Origin: Apoda limacodes
Taxonomy: Eukaryota; Arthropoda; Insecta; Lepidoptera; Limacodidae
Assembly: GCA_946406115.1 (NCBI GenBank)
Contig: OX291550.1
Location: 4,702,803-4,766,802 of the forward strand
Direction of reading: 5' to 3'
DNA length: 64,000 nt
Shown here: positions 23,360 to 35,200 of the stretch, one piece after another
Layout of the letters: each line of letters begins with the position of its first letter
Numbering within the stretch: the first letter of the stretch is position 1
Translations under genes and position numbers: made by a program
The notes under the pieces: model-generated
What the model was told of the DNA's origin: nothing
Seen by the model: the letters and a program-made list of their open reading frames with translations, nothing else
Databases searched by the model: none

Positions 23360-25485
23360 AGGCTTCATTAAACTTGAGCACAATTTTGTGAGTCGTGCCG
23401 GTGTATGTATGTTCGTCCGGGAGGATATCTGCTGTCGCCGCCTTCATAGCCTTGAAGACAGACCTATCGATATTGTGGGTGCGCGTAGATTACGGCGGCC
23501 ACAGTCGTATCTATGCGTGCCTATACAGGTCGCATAGCGGTGACACGGAGGGACGTAACTCGACTCTCCACGCACCTGAGTTTGACGACTGACAAAGTTG
23601 TAGAGCAATATCCCACAGCAGAACTAGTTATTTTGGGAGACTTTAACGCCCACCATTGTGAGTGGCTCAGTTCTCAAACCAATAACTATGCAGGGATATC
23701 TGCTCATGAATTTGCTCTGACCTATGGATTCTCTCAGCTGGTATTTCCTCCAACGATAAAGGGAGAAGGATAGAGGACCATACAAGCTCCTTACTGGACC
23801 TTCTGCTGACCATACGTCCGGACGGGTATTCCATCTCAGTGGATGCGCCTTAAGGCTCCTCGGACCACGGTCTCGTTCGCACTTAAGTGTGATTCACACA
23901 ACCCGATTCATCTGGGCCAACTAATTGGCGTCGTGTGTGGCACTATAAGTCGGGAAACTGGGATGGATTGCGAGAATTTTATGCATCGTAACCGTAGAGG
24001 CAGGTCTGCTTTAGTTCAGAAGATCCTGACGTCTGCGCAGCCGCAGTCACTGATACAATCCTCGCTGGTATGGAATGTTATATTCCTAACCCGCAAGTAG
24101 CTGCCGGCGTCAAAAAACGACCTTGGTTTAATAGGTCTTGCAGAGAAGCTAAAATTCTTAAGCAAACTGCATATAAGGCTTGGACCACGGCTCGTAATAA
24201 TAAGGATCCGAATATTTCTGAGGTAAAACGCAAATTAAATGCTGCCTCGAGGTTCAGTAAGAAAGCCAGAGCAAAATTCCAATTCATCGGCAAAATAGGT
24301 AGGCGACTTGCTATCCTTCTGGGAGTCGTGCTTTCTGGTCGTTTGCCAAAGCTGCCGAAGGGAACTTTTGCCAGTCGTTGTTACCACCACTGCGAAAGAC
24401 CGAAGGTGACTTGGCCCATAGTGCTAAAGAGAAAGCCGATCTACTGGGCAGTCTCTTTGCCTCAAACTCGAATATGAACGATGAAGGCGCTGTACCACCT
24501 ACTATACCGTGGTGCGGTAAGACCATGCCGGAAATCGCAATCGAGGGAGGAGCAGTAGTGTGGCTAGCTTTTTGTCCGGCAGACGCATACGAACCGTAGT
24601 TGACGGTAGTTGCTCTGATAGAATAGAACGCTGTTTCTACTGCATATCAATAACATGTTGGAGATCAACAACATAGATTGCTATGCAGATGATAGTACTG
24701 GAGACACTTATTACACGGGTCGTGCAAACATCCCTCGTTCCGGTGTGGAGGAAAACCGCGGAGAACTTGTGTCTCAAATCGAGACCACACTGTCCATGGT
24801 CTCTGACTAGGGACGAGTAAACTTGGTCCGAATCAACCCTACAAAGACACAAGTCTGCGCGTTCACCGCAAAAAAACCTTATTCACTGTAGTCCCACAAT
24901 TCCAGAACACTCCCCTCTGTCGACATCTCCAGCGATGTTCAGTTCCGAGATCATTTACAAGATAAGGTGAAGCTGGCGTCCAAAAAACTTGGTGTACTCA
25001 ACAGAGCGAAGCAGTACTTCACGTCGGGGCAAAGGTTGTTACTTTACAAGTCGCAGGTTCGGCCCCATATGGAGTACTGCTGCCATCTCTGGGTGGGTGC
25101 ACCCGGATACCAGCTTGGACCTTTTGACTGGGTTCAACGACGGGCTGTGAGAATTGTCGATCCCAAACTCACTTGCCGTATCGAACCCTTGAGTCTGATG
25201 AGAGATTTTGCCTCCCTGTGTGTGTTCTACCGCTTGCACAATGGAATGTGTTCTGAGAAATTGTTCGAAATAATGCCCACGGCTACTTTCTACCATCGAA
25301 CCGCTCGCCATAGGCAGGGAATTCATTCTCATACAATAGAACCGAAATGGTCACGTACAGTGTGGTTTCAGAGAAACTTTCTCCCGCGAACGCTTGGGTT
25401 CCGGAATGAGCTCCCTGCCAAGGTTTTCTGTGAGGACTATAGTATGGGGTTCTTCAAGAAAGAAGTTATTGAATTTTTGAATTGA
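23360..25485 (+). mobile_element. CR1-type LINE, longest copy, defective
   Basis: Endonuclease domain: RAGV-type start near 23393, then YRSHSGDTE near 23540 and the catalytic block VILGDFNAHHCEWLSS at about 23628-23675. The linker region continues to 24500 (frame 24070-24477, KKRPWFNRSCREAK). The reverse-transcriptase palm is mostly deleted: at about 24560 the sequence jumps from the GGAVVWLAF region to ADAYEP, corresponding to TGRRIQ in the 37.4-kb copy. The catalytic CYADDS remains at 24679-24696. The C-terminal 172-residue frame (24967-25485) is nearly intact (KLASKKLGVLNRAKQYFTSG, RPHMEYCCHLW, NFLPRTL). At least five frame changes or stops, and loss of the usual 3' tail, show it cannot move on its own. 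It is close in sequence to Zenon-like CR1 elements of butterflies; the family name is tentative. Confidence 0.85.
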
Positions 25486-25874
25486 TTAGTATTACTCAAT
25501 CACGTGATTCCTAGCCCTTAAAATACAGAATAATAGAGGAAATATTTTTTTCCCTACCAAGCTAACAAGAAAAATAGAAACCGTAAGCCGCTTCTTACTC
25601 TCGGGTTATTCTTTTCTCCCGTGCTACTACCATCGTGCCTGGTACTTCTAACAATTTGTTAGTAAGACAACAAGAAGAGTAAATTTCTCTTGTAAAAATT
25701 AAAATCTACTATTCTAACTTACGACTACACATTTTAAACAAATACTTTAAAGTATACTTACAACTTTAACAGTTTCCTCTTGTTACAATTTAAAATCTGT
25801 TTTTCTCACTTATTGCTTTTATATGATATAAGTTTTTAATTTGTGCGTTCTATTACTAATTTTAAAATAAAAAA
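25486..25874. other. Non-coding, nothing recognised
   Basis: AT-rich DNA between the CR1 copy and the next repeat. No gene is seen. Confidence 0.4.
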
Positions 25875-26095
25875 ACGGGTAACGTCGCGCGTTGAACGTA
25901 GTTTTTTGGCAAAACTACTTTTTTCCCGACGTTTCGGCTGGGTTACACCAGCCTTGGTCACGGGTCTACACAGGGTCCGTGGCAGACCCAACTCCCTTTT
26001 CAAGCCGATTATTGAAAGGTTTCTGTGTCTTATTTTGAGACATTGGAATCTGTTGCATGTTGGTTCCAGACCAGCAATTTTTAATACTAGGTAAG
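25875..26095 (-). repeat. Dispersed repeat with hammerhead-like remnant (Penelope-like?)
   Basis: On the minus strand the sequence at about 25920-25965 reads GTGACCAAGGCTGG, loop, CCAGCCGAAACGTCGGG. A perfect 6-bp stem is followed by GAAACGTC, exactly as stem II and the 3' core of a hammerhead ribozyme. The other core strand (CTGATGA) is replaced by GTGACCA, so it should be inactive. GACGTT recurs at about 25880-25890. Hammerheads of this form are known from Penelope-like retroelements, but no protein supports that here. Confidence 0.4.
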
Positions 26096-26099
26096 CCAA

Positions 26100-29000
26100 T
26101 AAGATCTAAGCTATATCTAGTACTTATTATTGTAATTAATAAATATCTGAAATTATGAATAATAATATTAATATTTTATAAGTGTGTACTTACAATATAT
26201 GGATGCTAAATCTGAAATAAATGAATTATTATTAATATAAATTTAAAACTGAAGTAGGTAGTTTAAACAAGAGAAAACAGTTATTCAGTATTTTTTTTAA
26301 CAAGAGAATATTAGATAATACCACTAGGCACGTTCGTATTACCACGGGAGAAAAAATTTACCCGTGGTTCTATTAGTAGTACAACGGGTAACTTTTACGG
26401 AGTTTCAATATCTTTCGGAACAGAAATACAGTGGTACCGTTCTTCAGCCTAAAGCCCGAATAAGTAGCGTCTTGCACGATGTCCTCTCACAAGTAGGTTG
26501 CTAGATCAGGCCGCCATCAGACATCGGGGAAAAGAAGTAGGTACGCAAAGCGACTCTTCCTTCCAGCTTCCTAGGCCAGATACAAGAGCCTACGGGTAGG
26601 TATGTGGTGTATAGTGATAGGTAGTGATGAACACCGTCGAGCCTATGAGCTCTGAGGCTCGGTGTTGCAGCTGCAGCTCACCCTAAGATATAGGCGAGCA
26701 CTTCAGGGTGGGCCAACGATCTGGAGAGAAGTCAGCCCACTCCCGAAAGCCTCGCAACGTAAGCAAATTGCAGTAGGCGCACGCAGTAAATCACGCAAGT
26801 ACGTGCAGTCTGCAGTTAGTGAGGAATGGTCCATTTTAACTGGAAACGCAGCAAACCGGCACCAGATGTCCTCCAACAGTCAAGAATTCGTCAGATTTTT
26901 TATAGAGTGGACGTTCTTCTAGAGCGAAAAACCCGACCTGGAGACCAACAGTCTTCTTCGACTAGAACAAAATAAAGTCGATTACATACGTGTTATTGTA
27001 AAAACCACTTTAACAACACAGTTAAATATAATTTATGGGCACTCAAGTGTGTATCATAGTCTATGCTTGACATTTTTATCCATAAGATTTAGCAGTACTT
27101 TATAAAAGAAAAAAATACACGTTTCTAAAAGCAAGTATTGCAGGACGACAGGATAAAGTGTCAGATAAAAGGTTTGTGAAATATTGTTATCCAGAGAAAC
27201 TTTTACTCGTATTTTACTGCAGCTGAAGAGTAGTTATAAGAAAATAGCACTCGTTTTTAGTATTTTACGCAACATTGATGAAAAAGGGATACCATATTTG
27301 TTTACCCAAAAACAACTTTTATAACATACGGTTACAACAGTTAAATACTATGATTTATCACGTTATGATGGCACAAAATTTAAGGTTTGAAAAATAATTG
27401 TTTTTTCTTGATAAATAAAATATGAGTGTTTAGACTTTTTGTTGAAAGTGTACACAGTATATACACTGAAGACAACCAGATTCACATAGAATATCATTAT
27501 TTATCTTTCATTTTCATTTTAATATTTAATGATTCGAAGGATTAGCGTTGCAATTATGCATTTAAACCACAAAATATTTATTTATCAAAGTTAATATTTA
27601 GACTGTATATTTTCTACGATAATAGTAATTTACATTGATAAAAATAATATTTTCTATTCAAATTAATACTTTACATTAATTTGTTAAAATTTCTGCAAAC
27701 TTATGTTTTATGTAGAAAAGTTACTATGACTTTTGAACTAAAGTCAACCTTCTTACAAAGTTAGAAGAACATTAAGTTACATTTAGCGGTAAATCTCAGT
27801 TTAACTTAGAAACTTTGGTTTTAAAAGTTGGAAGATTTAAGTTATTCACGATTCTACTGCATTCCGTTTTCAACAGGTTCTAGTATTATTCAAGAATAGC
27901 AACATTATACAAAGACACTTTTATTCACACAAACTTTTCTTCATTATTCTTATGTTACATTTTTGCTGTCGATAAAACTAAATTGTAACGATATCACAAT
28001 TCTTGTATGTAATTATGATATGCGGTTTAACTTTCGCTTTAAAGTGTAGGGGTATTCTTTTACTTCAAGCATTTGAGTCATGAATATTTATGAAATGAAA
28101 TCAGGGTTACAATTTAAAAGGCAAATATTTTATAATTAATACCACAACATATTTAAAATTGGGAAACACATGGTTTTCATAGTTGCACATCCTAATGCAA
28201 AGTGTGTAAATTTACTAACGTACAATTTCCCCGTCACAACTCCTCTCGTTGAGTTGTGCTGGTGTTGGTATTAATATGTTATCTAACAAGTATTTTATCC
28301 GGTGGTGGTCATAAGTCTGGACTTGGTCTGGTTACCTTAACATAAAGATAGAGCCAGATTAGACGATACGTTTCGGAGATCTAGCTTCTCTAAAATGTAC
28401 CCGTAGTATATGTTACTTTGCTGTCGAAGATTATACAGCGCAATGTCGGTTGTTTTTCTGCAGCATTTACACCGACGCGTTTATTATGTTTGTCACGCAC
28501 AGAATGTAATTGTCGTTCTTCAAAACATAAAATATATATGCATAATGCTTATATGAAACGATGGTGTGAACCAAACGCTGCGCTAGCGCACATAGTGATG
28601 AATTTACCATGTTATAGATATGTCATTTCTACAAATTCAAACTATATATAAATAGAGTTGTTTTTCTGTGCGGTGGTGTAGACCATGTCGGTGGTAAATA
28701 TTGTTTATATTCGGAGGAGCGGAGTCGGGAGCGGTGCAGGGGGTGTGTTGAGCTAGGTGGCGACTTGTAACAAGGTTTTATTGTTCTGATATATTTTGCC
28801 TTTGTTGTAGACGAGTTAGGGGAGAGAAGGGGGTGAGGCGTATAACAGCGGATAGACCAATTTATACTGGTTGAATAATTGGGAACATTTGGAATTACCA
28901 AACGTATATGTCTTCTGTTTCAAATATGTTGGATTATAATGTTGTGATTGTAAGGACTACATGTGCTTACGGTTTCATGGAGAGATGATTTTCTGGCGGG

Positions 29001-30814
29001 CTTTTATATAAACAAAAAGGTCGGAGCCATAATTTTGATATTGAACTCAGAAACAAAGAATTTACTTATATGATGTTCAGTATTTTTCCATGACATTACA
29101 GTGGGGATTGACTCCAAAGGCTTTGTGGAAGATTAGACGTCTAGTATAATACGGAGAATTGTCGAGCTATCGTAGAGCTTGCACGTTGAGCGATTCGAGA
29201 AATCAGCCTGTCCGTCAAGGCTTGAAAAGTGTCCTTTTTTTAAATTGTGAAATTGTGTTAAAATTTAAAACAGTGAAAAACGTAACTAGTTCTGTAAGTT
29301 ACATCCTATAATTAATAACTAAAGTTTATTTATTTATTTTCCAGAGGTAGGAAGTATTTCTTTTTTTTAGATTTTATTCCATTTAGAAGAACTCCAAAAT
29401 CCCCATTTTCCCGAGTGATTTTCTGAAACACAAGGATTTCGTCTTTCTTTGTCTAATTCTTCGGACAAGAAAGAATTTAGCTGTTTTTCTTAAACCTAGA
29501 CTTTCTAAGTCTGGCTATTATTTTTTTCAGCTGGGTTTATTTTTATGAGAATTTCTTGTAGAACAAGGGTGATAGGGCAATATTTTTTGATTTTCTTTTA
29601 TGTTAAGGAGACTGTGTGAATTTTGTAAAATGTTTGAGTTATATGTGTGTTTTTAAAATTATTTGTTGTTACACTTTATTTTCAAAATTAACATAACTGA
29701 AATTCTACAAAAATAAACTAGATTTTCATAAGCTAAATAATACTTTTAGCAAATGTTCCTCAAGTTTGACTGAGTTGTTACACAAACAATTTAATCTACA
29801 GCTCAGCCTAATTTTTTTTAAGACCTTTTATACCTTGTCTTCATCAACTATCTTTATAATAGTTTAATTTTGATCTAAGTTAAATTTATAATTGTCACTG
29901 AAAATTACATAAAACTTATTTTTACTTTTTAATTTTATTTCATAAAATTACTTAAAACTACACTTCAAAACATCAATTTTACACGCCAAATCTGTGTGTT
30001 CAATGGAGTTTGAGTCGGAAGGGAAATCTAAAAGATTATCGCTAACGGTCCTTCGCTACAGTTTCACGGCATACTATATCTAGACTTTGTCCAGAAACAC
30101 ATATCAAAAAATTGAGGATAAATTCTGGAAATGGTTCTTGGTAGTTTTGGACCTGTAGTTTATTTAGCATCGACTACTTAAACGATGAGGTCTAATTATA
30201 TCGAGGCAACCTAATTTCTAGAACACACTTAATCTGCAACCAAAAAATTATAGACTACCTTAAATAAAACTTAAAACTAAGATTCCTGCAGGATTGATTG
30301 GTTGTTAGAGAGTTGATTTGAGACTAGTATGTGCTTAAGGAAAAGTAAATGAGAGATTTGGATGTTTAGACTTATTTCCAGTAGGGAAGGATAGTTTAAA
30401 TATCTAGAATTTTTTAGTGCTGCTAGCTGGTTCTGATGGGGAAGTCTTGTCTTCTGACTTCCGAAAGGGTTTGGTAATATGGAGTACTGGTGTGACCAAA
30501 CAAGTTTCGGTTAGGGTAAAAACGTCTATATCTAGTTACAACTAGATATATCTTAGTTTATTAATCGCTTAGATCTTATTCATGTCCACAATGGGAGGAA
30601 CACAAGATGGTTTTGGCGCTCGCCGGTTCCCGTTTTGAGGTGTTAACTTCGTATTATGTTAAACATCCTTAATTTAAAAATATTTATATATTTCAAACTA
30701 CAATAATTCTTTCCCTAAACTATGCAGGTACCTTTAATTTTTTTTTAATGATTTGCGAATGTTATAATTCACTTTTGTGGACAAGTTCAATTTGATAGAC
30801 ATTTAATAGTGTGA
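26100..30814. other. Long stretch without a recognised gene
   Basis: A 267-base open frame at 26656-26922 in moderately GC-rich DNA has no ATG and no similarity I recognise; AATAAA follows near 26970. A copy of the 11.55-kb repeat is at 27786-27866. A 234-base frame at 28418-28651 is also unrecognised. The rest is AT-rich, and no RNA gene is seen. Confidence 0.4.
27786..27866 (+). repeat. Unclassified dispersed repeat, copy 2
   Basis: It matches 11555-11636 from GCGGTAAATCTCAGTTTAAC through GTTATTCACGAT to CATTCCGTT, in the same orientation. The flanks show only weak similarity. Confidence 0.7.
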
Positions 30815-30823
30815 GGGATACAG

Positions 30824-31570
30824 TGTCATTTACGCGGGAACCCTGATGTTTACCACTTCCTGATGACGGCCGAGGATAAGACTATTCCTGACAATATCCG
30901 AATATTCCAGCTGAAGGACGACTACAATTCTTTAAAGGGAGGCAACAACCACGTCGAATCTCAGTAAGTGGATACTACTTAGTCATGCAAATTTTTTTTT
31001 AAATTGTTTACGGTTTTAAATTTTTTTCAGCGAATTTTTTTTAATCTAAAAAAACTTGGAAACTACTTACAAATAACTATTACAGTATATCGAACAGAGA
31101 AATGAATAATTTTTTTTCACCACTAGATGGCTATTTGGTATAAAGTTTGACACTGAATAGTTCTTCGAAAATTTATTTGAGCTTTTTATACGACGAAATA
31201 TTACTCATCCTTACGTTGTAAGTTCTAGGTACATGCAATACCTAATAGGTATAGGGTGCACACGGCTGGCCGAACTATTGATTTCACTAATTTACTGGAA
31301 CTGAACTTAATGTATATGTATGTAAGAAAATAAAATAACAAACTTCAATATTCACATAAAAATAAAAAACATATACATATTTACCTGACATATTTAAACT
31401 AAATGTTCTGTCTTTTTTTCGCTGATGTCCAAAAAATTCCTTTTCTTTGGTAATTTTTTTTGACAATTGACTAAATGGTAAAAACATTAGCTCAATTTAT
31501 ACTAAATTAAATTCTATTTAGCAATAGTTAACAAGATTTATTCTTTATTATTTTTTGCAGCTTTTCGTAA
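30824..31570 (+). CDS. Candidate last two exons of an unidentified gene
   Basis: Exon 30824-30963 is open in one frame and reads CHLRGNPDVYHFLMTAEDK, TIPDNIR, IFQLKDDYNSLKGGNNHVES. Most third codon positions are G or C, unlike the AT-rich surroundings. It ends CA before GTAAGTGG, a strong donor. A 597-bp intron ends in TTTATTATTTTTTGCAG at 31560; joining there completes a His codon, then Phe, Ser and the stop TAA at 31568-31570. The phases fit. The upstream acceptor (GGGATACAG at 30815-30823) lacks a good pyrimidine tract, so the 5' limit is uncertain; the frame is closed by TGA at 30812. Earlier exons were not found. An alternative is a short ORF starting at the ATG at 30863 (M14, 36 residues). 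I do not recognise the protein. Confidence 0.45.
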
Positions 31571-31728
31571 AGTCAGATATACAAGTTTTTGATCGATGCT
31601 TGATATTCTTCTTGTTTGATTTGTAGAAAACTATGCTATATCACTGACTTTTTAAGTAAAGATGTTGGTAACAAAATTGACAAAGTAGTGGGTTTGGGTG
31701 AGGAACATCTTTATTCGAATGTGTCGTA

Positions 31729-31802
31729 AACTGATGCACGCTCACGCATCTTAACCCCCTTAAGCGAGAATAATAAAAAAAATAACTGATGCACGCTCAC
31801 GC
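31729..31802 (+). mobile_element. Tiny retroposed tail between 19-bp direct repeats
   Basis: AACTGATGCACGCTCACGC at 31729-31747 is repeated exactly at 31784-31802. Between them lie 36 bp ending in an A-rich run (AATAATAAAAAAAAT). This is what a severely 5'-truncated retroposon with its target duplication looks like. Simple local duplication is the alternative. Confidence 0.45.
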
Positions 31803-31974
31803 GTGTCAACACTGTCAACGCAACAAATTTTATTTAAATAAATATTTGTAAAAATACCACTGGGTTTATTCTACGCGTCGCATTCGTGAAACTGGGCTAA
31901 AAGGCGTTAACTGTCTATATTTTCCTGAATATAAAAGATAATAATATTGCCGCCTTTGTGTGTATTATGTGAAA

Positions 31975-31999
31975 TGTGTGTGTATGTGTGTGTGTGTGT
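31975..31999. repeat. TG microsatellite
   Basis: An imperfect (TG)n tract with one TA interruption. Confidence 0.85.
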
Positions 32000-32269
32000 T
32001 AGCACCGTTACTATGTTATCAATAGTATATCGCAGAAAAAATGTTCACATGGGAACGAGTTTTGGCTTGAGTTAAAACATACTACACAACAATAAACAAA
32101 CAAAACCTATTTAAAACGACAGTATAGCTTTTATACATATTTCACAGACTAGGCGCGTCATTACAGTCCGTGGGTTCTATAACGCGCGCTTTACTAAGAG
32201 AAAAGTAAAATTTACAAAGAAAAAGCCCATGGGAATAATAAAGGTCTGAGTACCCACTTTACCGGTATA

Positions 32270-32490
32270 TAATAAATAATAATAATAAATATTTTTATTA
32301 CATACGTTCCAAATTAAGCAAAGCTTGTGCTATGGATACCACACAACGGTTACAAATACATTCATATACTTTTTTGTAAATACACACGTCTTATACTCAA
32401 ACACAAATAATATATAGCTTCGTCTTGTGTGGAAATCGAACCTACGCATCTCGATTTAGCAGTCGAATCATTACCCACGGAGCCGACGTA
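32270..32490 (-). mobile_element. tRNA-derived SINE, minus strand
   Basis: It is the same family as 21640-21905. The inverted 3' block CTATGGATACCACACAACGG is at about 32332. A B-box-like GGAAATCGAACC lies at about 32430 and the inverted tRNA-like head at 32445-32490. The AATAATAATAATAAAT stretch at the left is the inverted tail region. It is more decayed than the 21.6-kb copy. Confidence 0.65.
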
Positions 32491-32499
32491 ATGACTTGA

Positions 32500-33010
32500 A
32501 ATGATAATGACACTCTTTTTATATTTATACCTCATATTTTATTTGTTTACCCTTCGGCTTTAGGCTTCTAAATAGCGTTTCGTTAGTAATTTTCTCCTTA
32601 CCACCCTTAATGCACAATGTACTATTAAGCCTATTATTAGTTTTGTTGCCGCGCGCATAAATATATTTAATAATGGATAATTCCAAATTGCGCGGCAATG
32701 GAAATGGTAATAGGCTTGAAAACTATCTCCATTGGAGTTACAGTAACCTGGCTTTAGAGGATATATATTACCGATGAAAAGGAAAAGAATCATTACAATA
32801 TTACATTTAAAATGCAAACAAGTAAATAAATAAATAAATTCATCAGTCAGTACACACTACAAAACTTTTAACTACATTTTTTTTAAAGTGCAGCTTAATT
32901 TTTAATGTCGCAAGTGAGATGGTTGTTAATACCTATTTATTCAGTAAAATATAAATAAATGTACTTACATTAAACTTTATCAAATTTATGCTTTCGGTTT
33001 TTATTATAAG
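32500..33010. other. Non-coding, nothing recognised
   Basis: AT-rich; a short AAAT microsatellite lies near 32822. No gene is recognised. Confidence 0.4.
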
Positions 33011-33014
33011 CTTT

Positions 33015-33405
33015 TAGCCGCGGTTTCACCCGCCCTAAATTTGGTTATCGGTGTATGATTTCAACGGCAACTTATTAATTATTGAAAAAAAACCGATTCA
33101 CGCTTGACGTTTTCAAGTATCCTATGTCCTTTCCATGGACTCAAACTATCTCCAGGCCATATTTTCCCACGGTTCCACCCGCCCTAACTTCGGTTTTCGG
33201 TGTAGGATATTAACGGCAACTTCTCAAATATAGAAATAACCGACTAAACTTTGACGTTTACATTTCGCCTTTATCCTTTATTGGGACTCAAACTATTTTC
33301 ATGCCAGATTTTATATTAATCGGTACAGCGTTTATAATTTAAGCGTGAAGAGGTAACAGACAGACAGACAGAGATACTTTCGCATTTATAATATTAGTAT
33401 GGATC
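33015..33405 (+). repeat. Dispersed repeat, partly duplicated in tandem
   Basis: It is the same family as 20390-20640. Its start block (CGGTTTCACCCGCCCTAAAT, then GGTGTATGATTTCAACGGCAA) recurs about 155 bp later as CGGTTCCACCCGCCCTAACT, then GGTGTAGGATATTAACGGCAA. It ends with GTGAAGAGGTAACAGACAGA and CATTTATAATATTAGTATGG. Confidence 0.65.
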
Positions 33406-33499
33406 AATACCACCGGACATGTGCTTGTCAGGCCACCCGCAATGTAGGGGTTCCGTAGTTGCCCGTCACAATATGCGACCCTTCTTTATTTTTCCAATG

Positions 33500-33945
33500 T
33501 TTTTAACCGACTTCAAAAAAAGGAGGAGGTTCTCAATTCGACTGTATATATATATATATATTTTATTAGTGTTCAGCCATAACTTTTTTGTTTATGAACC
33601 GATTTACCTGAGTTTTTTTTATTCGACAGGATATACTTGCGAGTTGGTCCCATAAATTTTTTATCGAAATCGATTCAGTAGTTTAGTTTTTCGACAATTC
33701 CAAATAACTTTCCCTTGAAAAAAGCACTTTGTCACTCAAAAGTAAAAAATTAAAAAAATTTAATAAAAAAAAAAACAACCGGCTTCAAAAAGATGCACTA
33801 AAAAGGTAAAAAAAATAATTACTTATTCCAACTTCAAACTGTAATTCAGATCAAATTTTTTAGAAATAAGTAATTATTTTTTTTACCTTTTTAGTGCATC
33901 TTTTTGAAACCGGTTGTTTTTTTTTATTAAATTTTTTTTTAATTT
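33500..33945. repeat. Dispersed repeat ending in a near-perfect 80-bp-arm hairpin
   Basis: It opens with TTTTTAACCGACTTCAAAAA and GGAGGAGGTTCTCAATTCGA, a widespread insect repeat start, plus a (TA)n tract at 33543-33562. Its right end is an inverted repeat: arms 33748-33827 and 33865-33944 with a 37-bp spacer. They differ by one substitution (GGCTTC versus GGTTTC) and by A-run length. Transcripts would fold into a long duplex. Confidence 0.85.
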
Positions 33946-34645
33946 ATATTTACTACTTGTAGGTACATAACTGATATCTTCATCTAAGTGATTTTTAATG
34001 GAATATGAACAAAATTTTCTTTTTTACTTGTGCAAGTACATTTTATAAGCTGGTCAGCTATCCCTCGTTAAAAGTCTACTTAGCTGCGATAGTTAAGTTA
34101 CTACTGCCACTACTTGTATGTTATATATGCTAGATAATGCCGTAAATTTTATCACATATGTACATTACAATTATAGACATTAAGAAATGAGCTGCGCGTT
34201 TCCTAGCTAGGTATGAAAAAAAAGGTTACAAAAGTTTGACAGAGACAAAGGGAAACTGTAGTGTATCTTATCTCTTTAAAAACTCTTTTAATAAACATCA
34301 ACAGACAAAATGGCGAACTTTGATTGAAAGACAAAGGAGACCACAGTTTCACTTTGTCTCTTTCTAAAGTGTGGCCAATTTTGTGAGGCTATTGTGAAGT
34401 CCATAGTACATATGACGGAACTCGAAGTCTATGGGTTTTTAAACATAAATACAAATTCTCTAGTAAATCAAAGGTGATTGATGTGTTTACCGTCAACGCT
34501 AATGCCATGTCATTTCCATACGCTAGAAGACAATTTCATATAACGTATTTTCGTGCAGTAGTCCTATATTTAGACATTATTGTAGCCTTCAGAGAATGGT
34601 TTATTGTGCTTCGATGGTGGCCACAGTACTATAGTAATACTTCAA
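33946..34645. other. Non-coding, nothing recognised
   Basis: The start of an open frame at 34474 is fused by chance to the CR1 fragment that follows. Nothing else is recognised. Confidence 0.4.
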
Positions 34646-34649
34646 CATT

Positions 34650-35105
34650 TAAATTTATATCGTGGTGCGGTAATACAATGCCGGAAATCTCAATAACCCA
34701 GCGGGAGGCTTGGTGGAAGGTCCGGCGGGCATTGCTTTCTCTAGAAGTTCATAAGTCGAGTTGGTCAGACGGTATACCAGCAGTGATGCTTAAAAAGTGT
34801 GTCCTGAGTTATGTTCTGTACTTACGCGCCTCGGTGCCCAAAATGATGGAATAGATAAGATCCATTAATTACAGACCTATCGCTTTTACCTCTCTCATCT
34901 CCAAGATGATGGAACGTGTGATCAACAGCCAGCTTCTAGGATAGGATACCTATAAAAACACGACCTGGTCAGCGACCGTCATTACAGCCTTCGCCACGGT
35001 CGCTTGACTGGTGACCGTCAAGTGTATTTTATATACTGATGGGCACTAGCCATTGAGAGTCAGGGAGGTGCATTGGCATGTAGCCTGAACATAGCAAAGG
35101 CGTTA
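34650..35105 (+). mobile_element. CR1-type LINE, N-terminal half of the RT domain
   Basis: The translation gives ISWCGNTMPEISITQ, ALLSLEVHKS, DGIPAVMLKKC and then, in other frames, INYRPIAFTSLISKMMERV and a final block equivalent to the catalytic-motif-A region (ACSLNIAKAL). It stops just where the fragment at 37386 begins, so the two probably belong to one original insertion. Confidence 0.8.
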
Positions 35106-35124
35106 AGACTACCCCCCCCTCCCC

Positions 35125-35200
35125 CACGTGTATTTTTTAGTATCTACAAATAATCCTAAAACCACGTGTATTTTTTAGTATCTACAAATAATCCTAAAAA
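35125..35200. repeat. 38-bp tandem duplication
   Basis: Two nearly identical copies of a unit starting CACGTGTATTTTTTAGTATC begin at 35125 and 35163. Confidence 0.9.

Noticed and set aside
26656..26922. 89-codon frame in moderately GC-rich DNA
   Set aside because: No ATG and no recognisable family. Kept only as a remark because composition differs a little from its surroundings.
28418..28651. 77-codon frame MLSKIIQRNV...
   Set aside because: No recognisable domain; the start is a non-ATG codon and nearby repeats make chance likely.
30529..30550. 22-bp palindrome ATATCTAGTT/AACTAGATAT and similar short palindromes near 13935 and 40455
   Set aside because: Short AT-rich palindromes are expected by chance in 64 kb of such sequence; no flanking feature gives them meaning.
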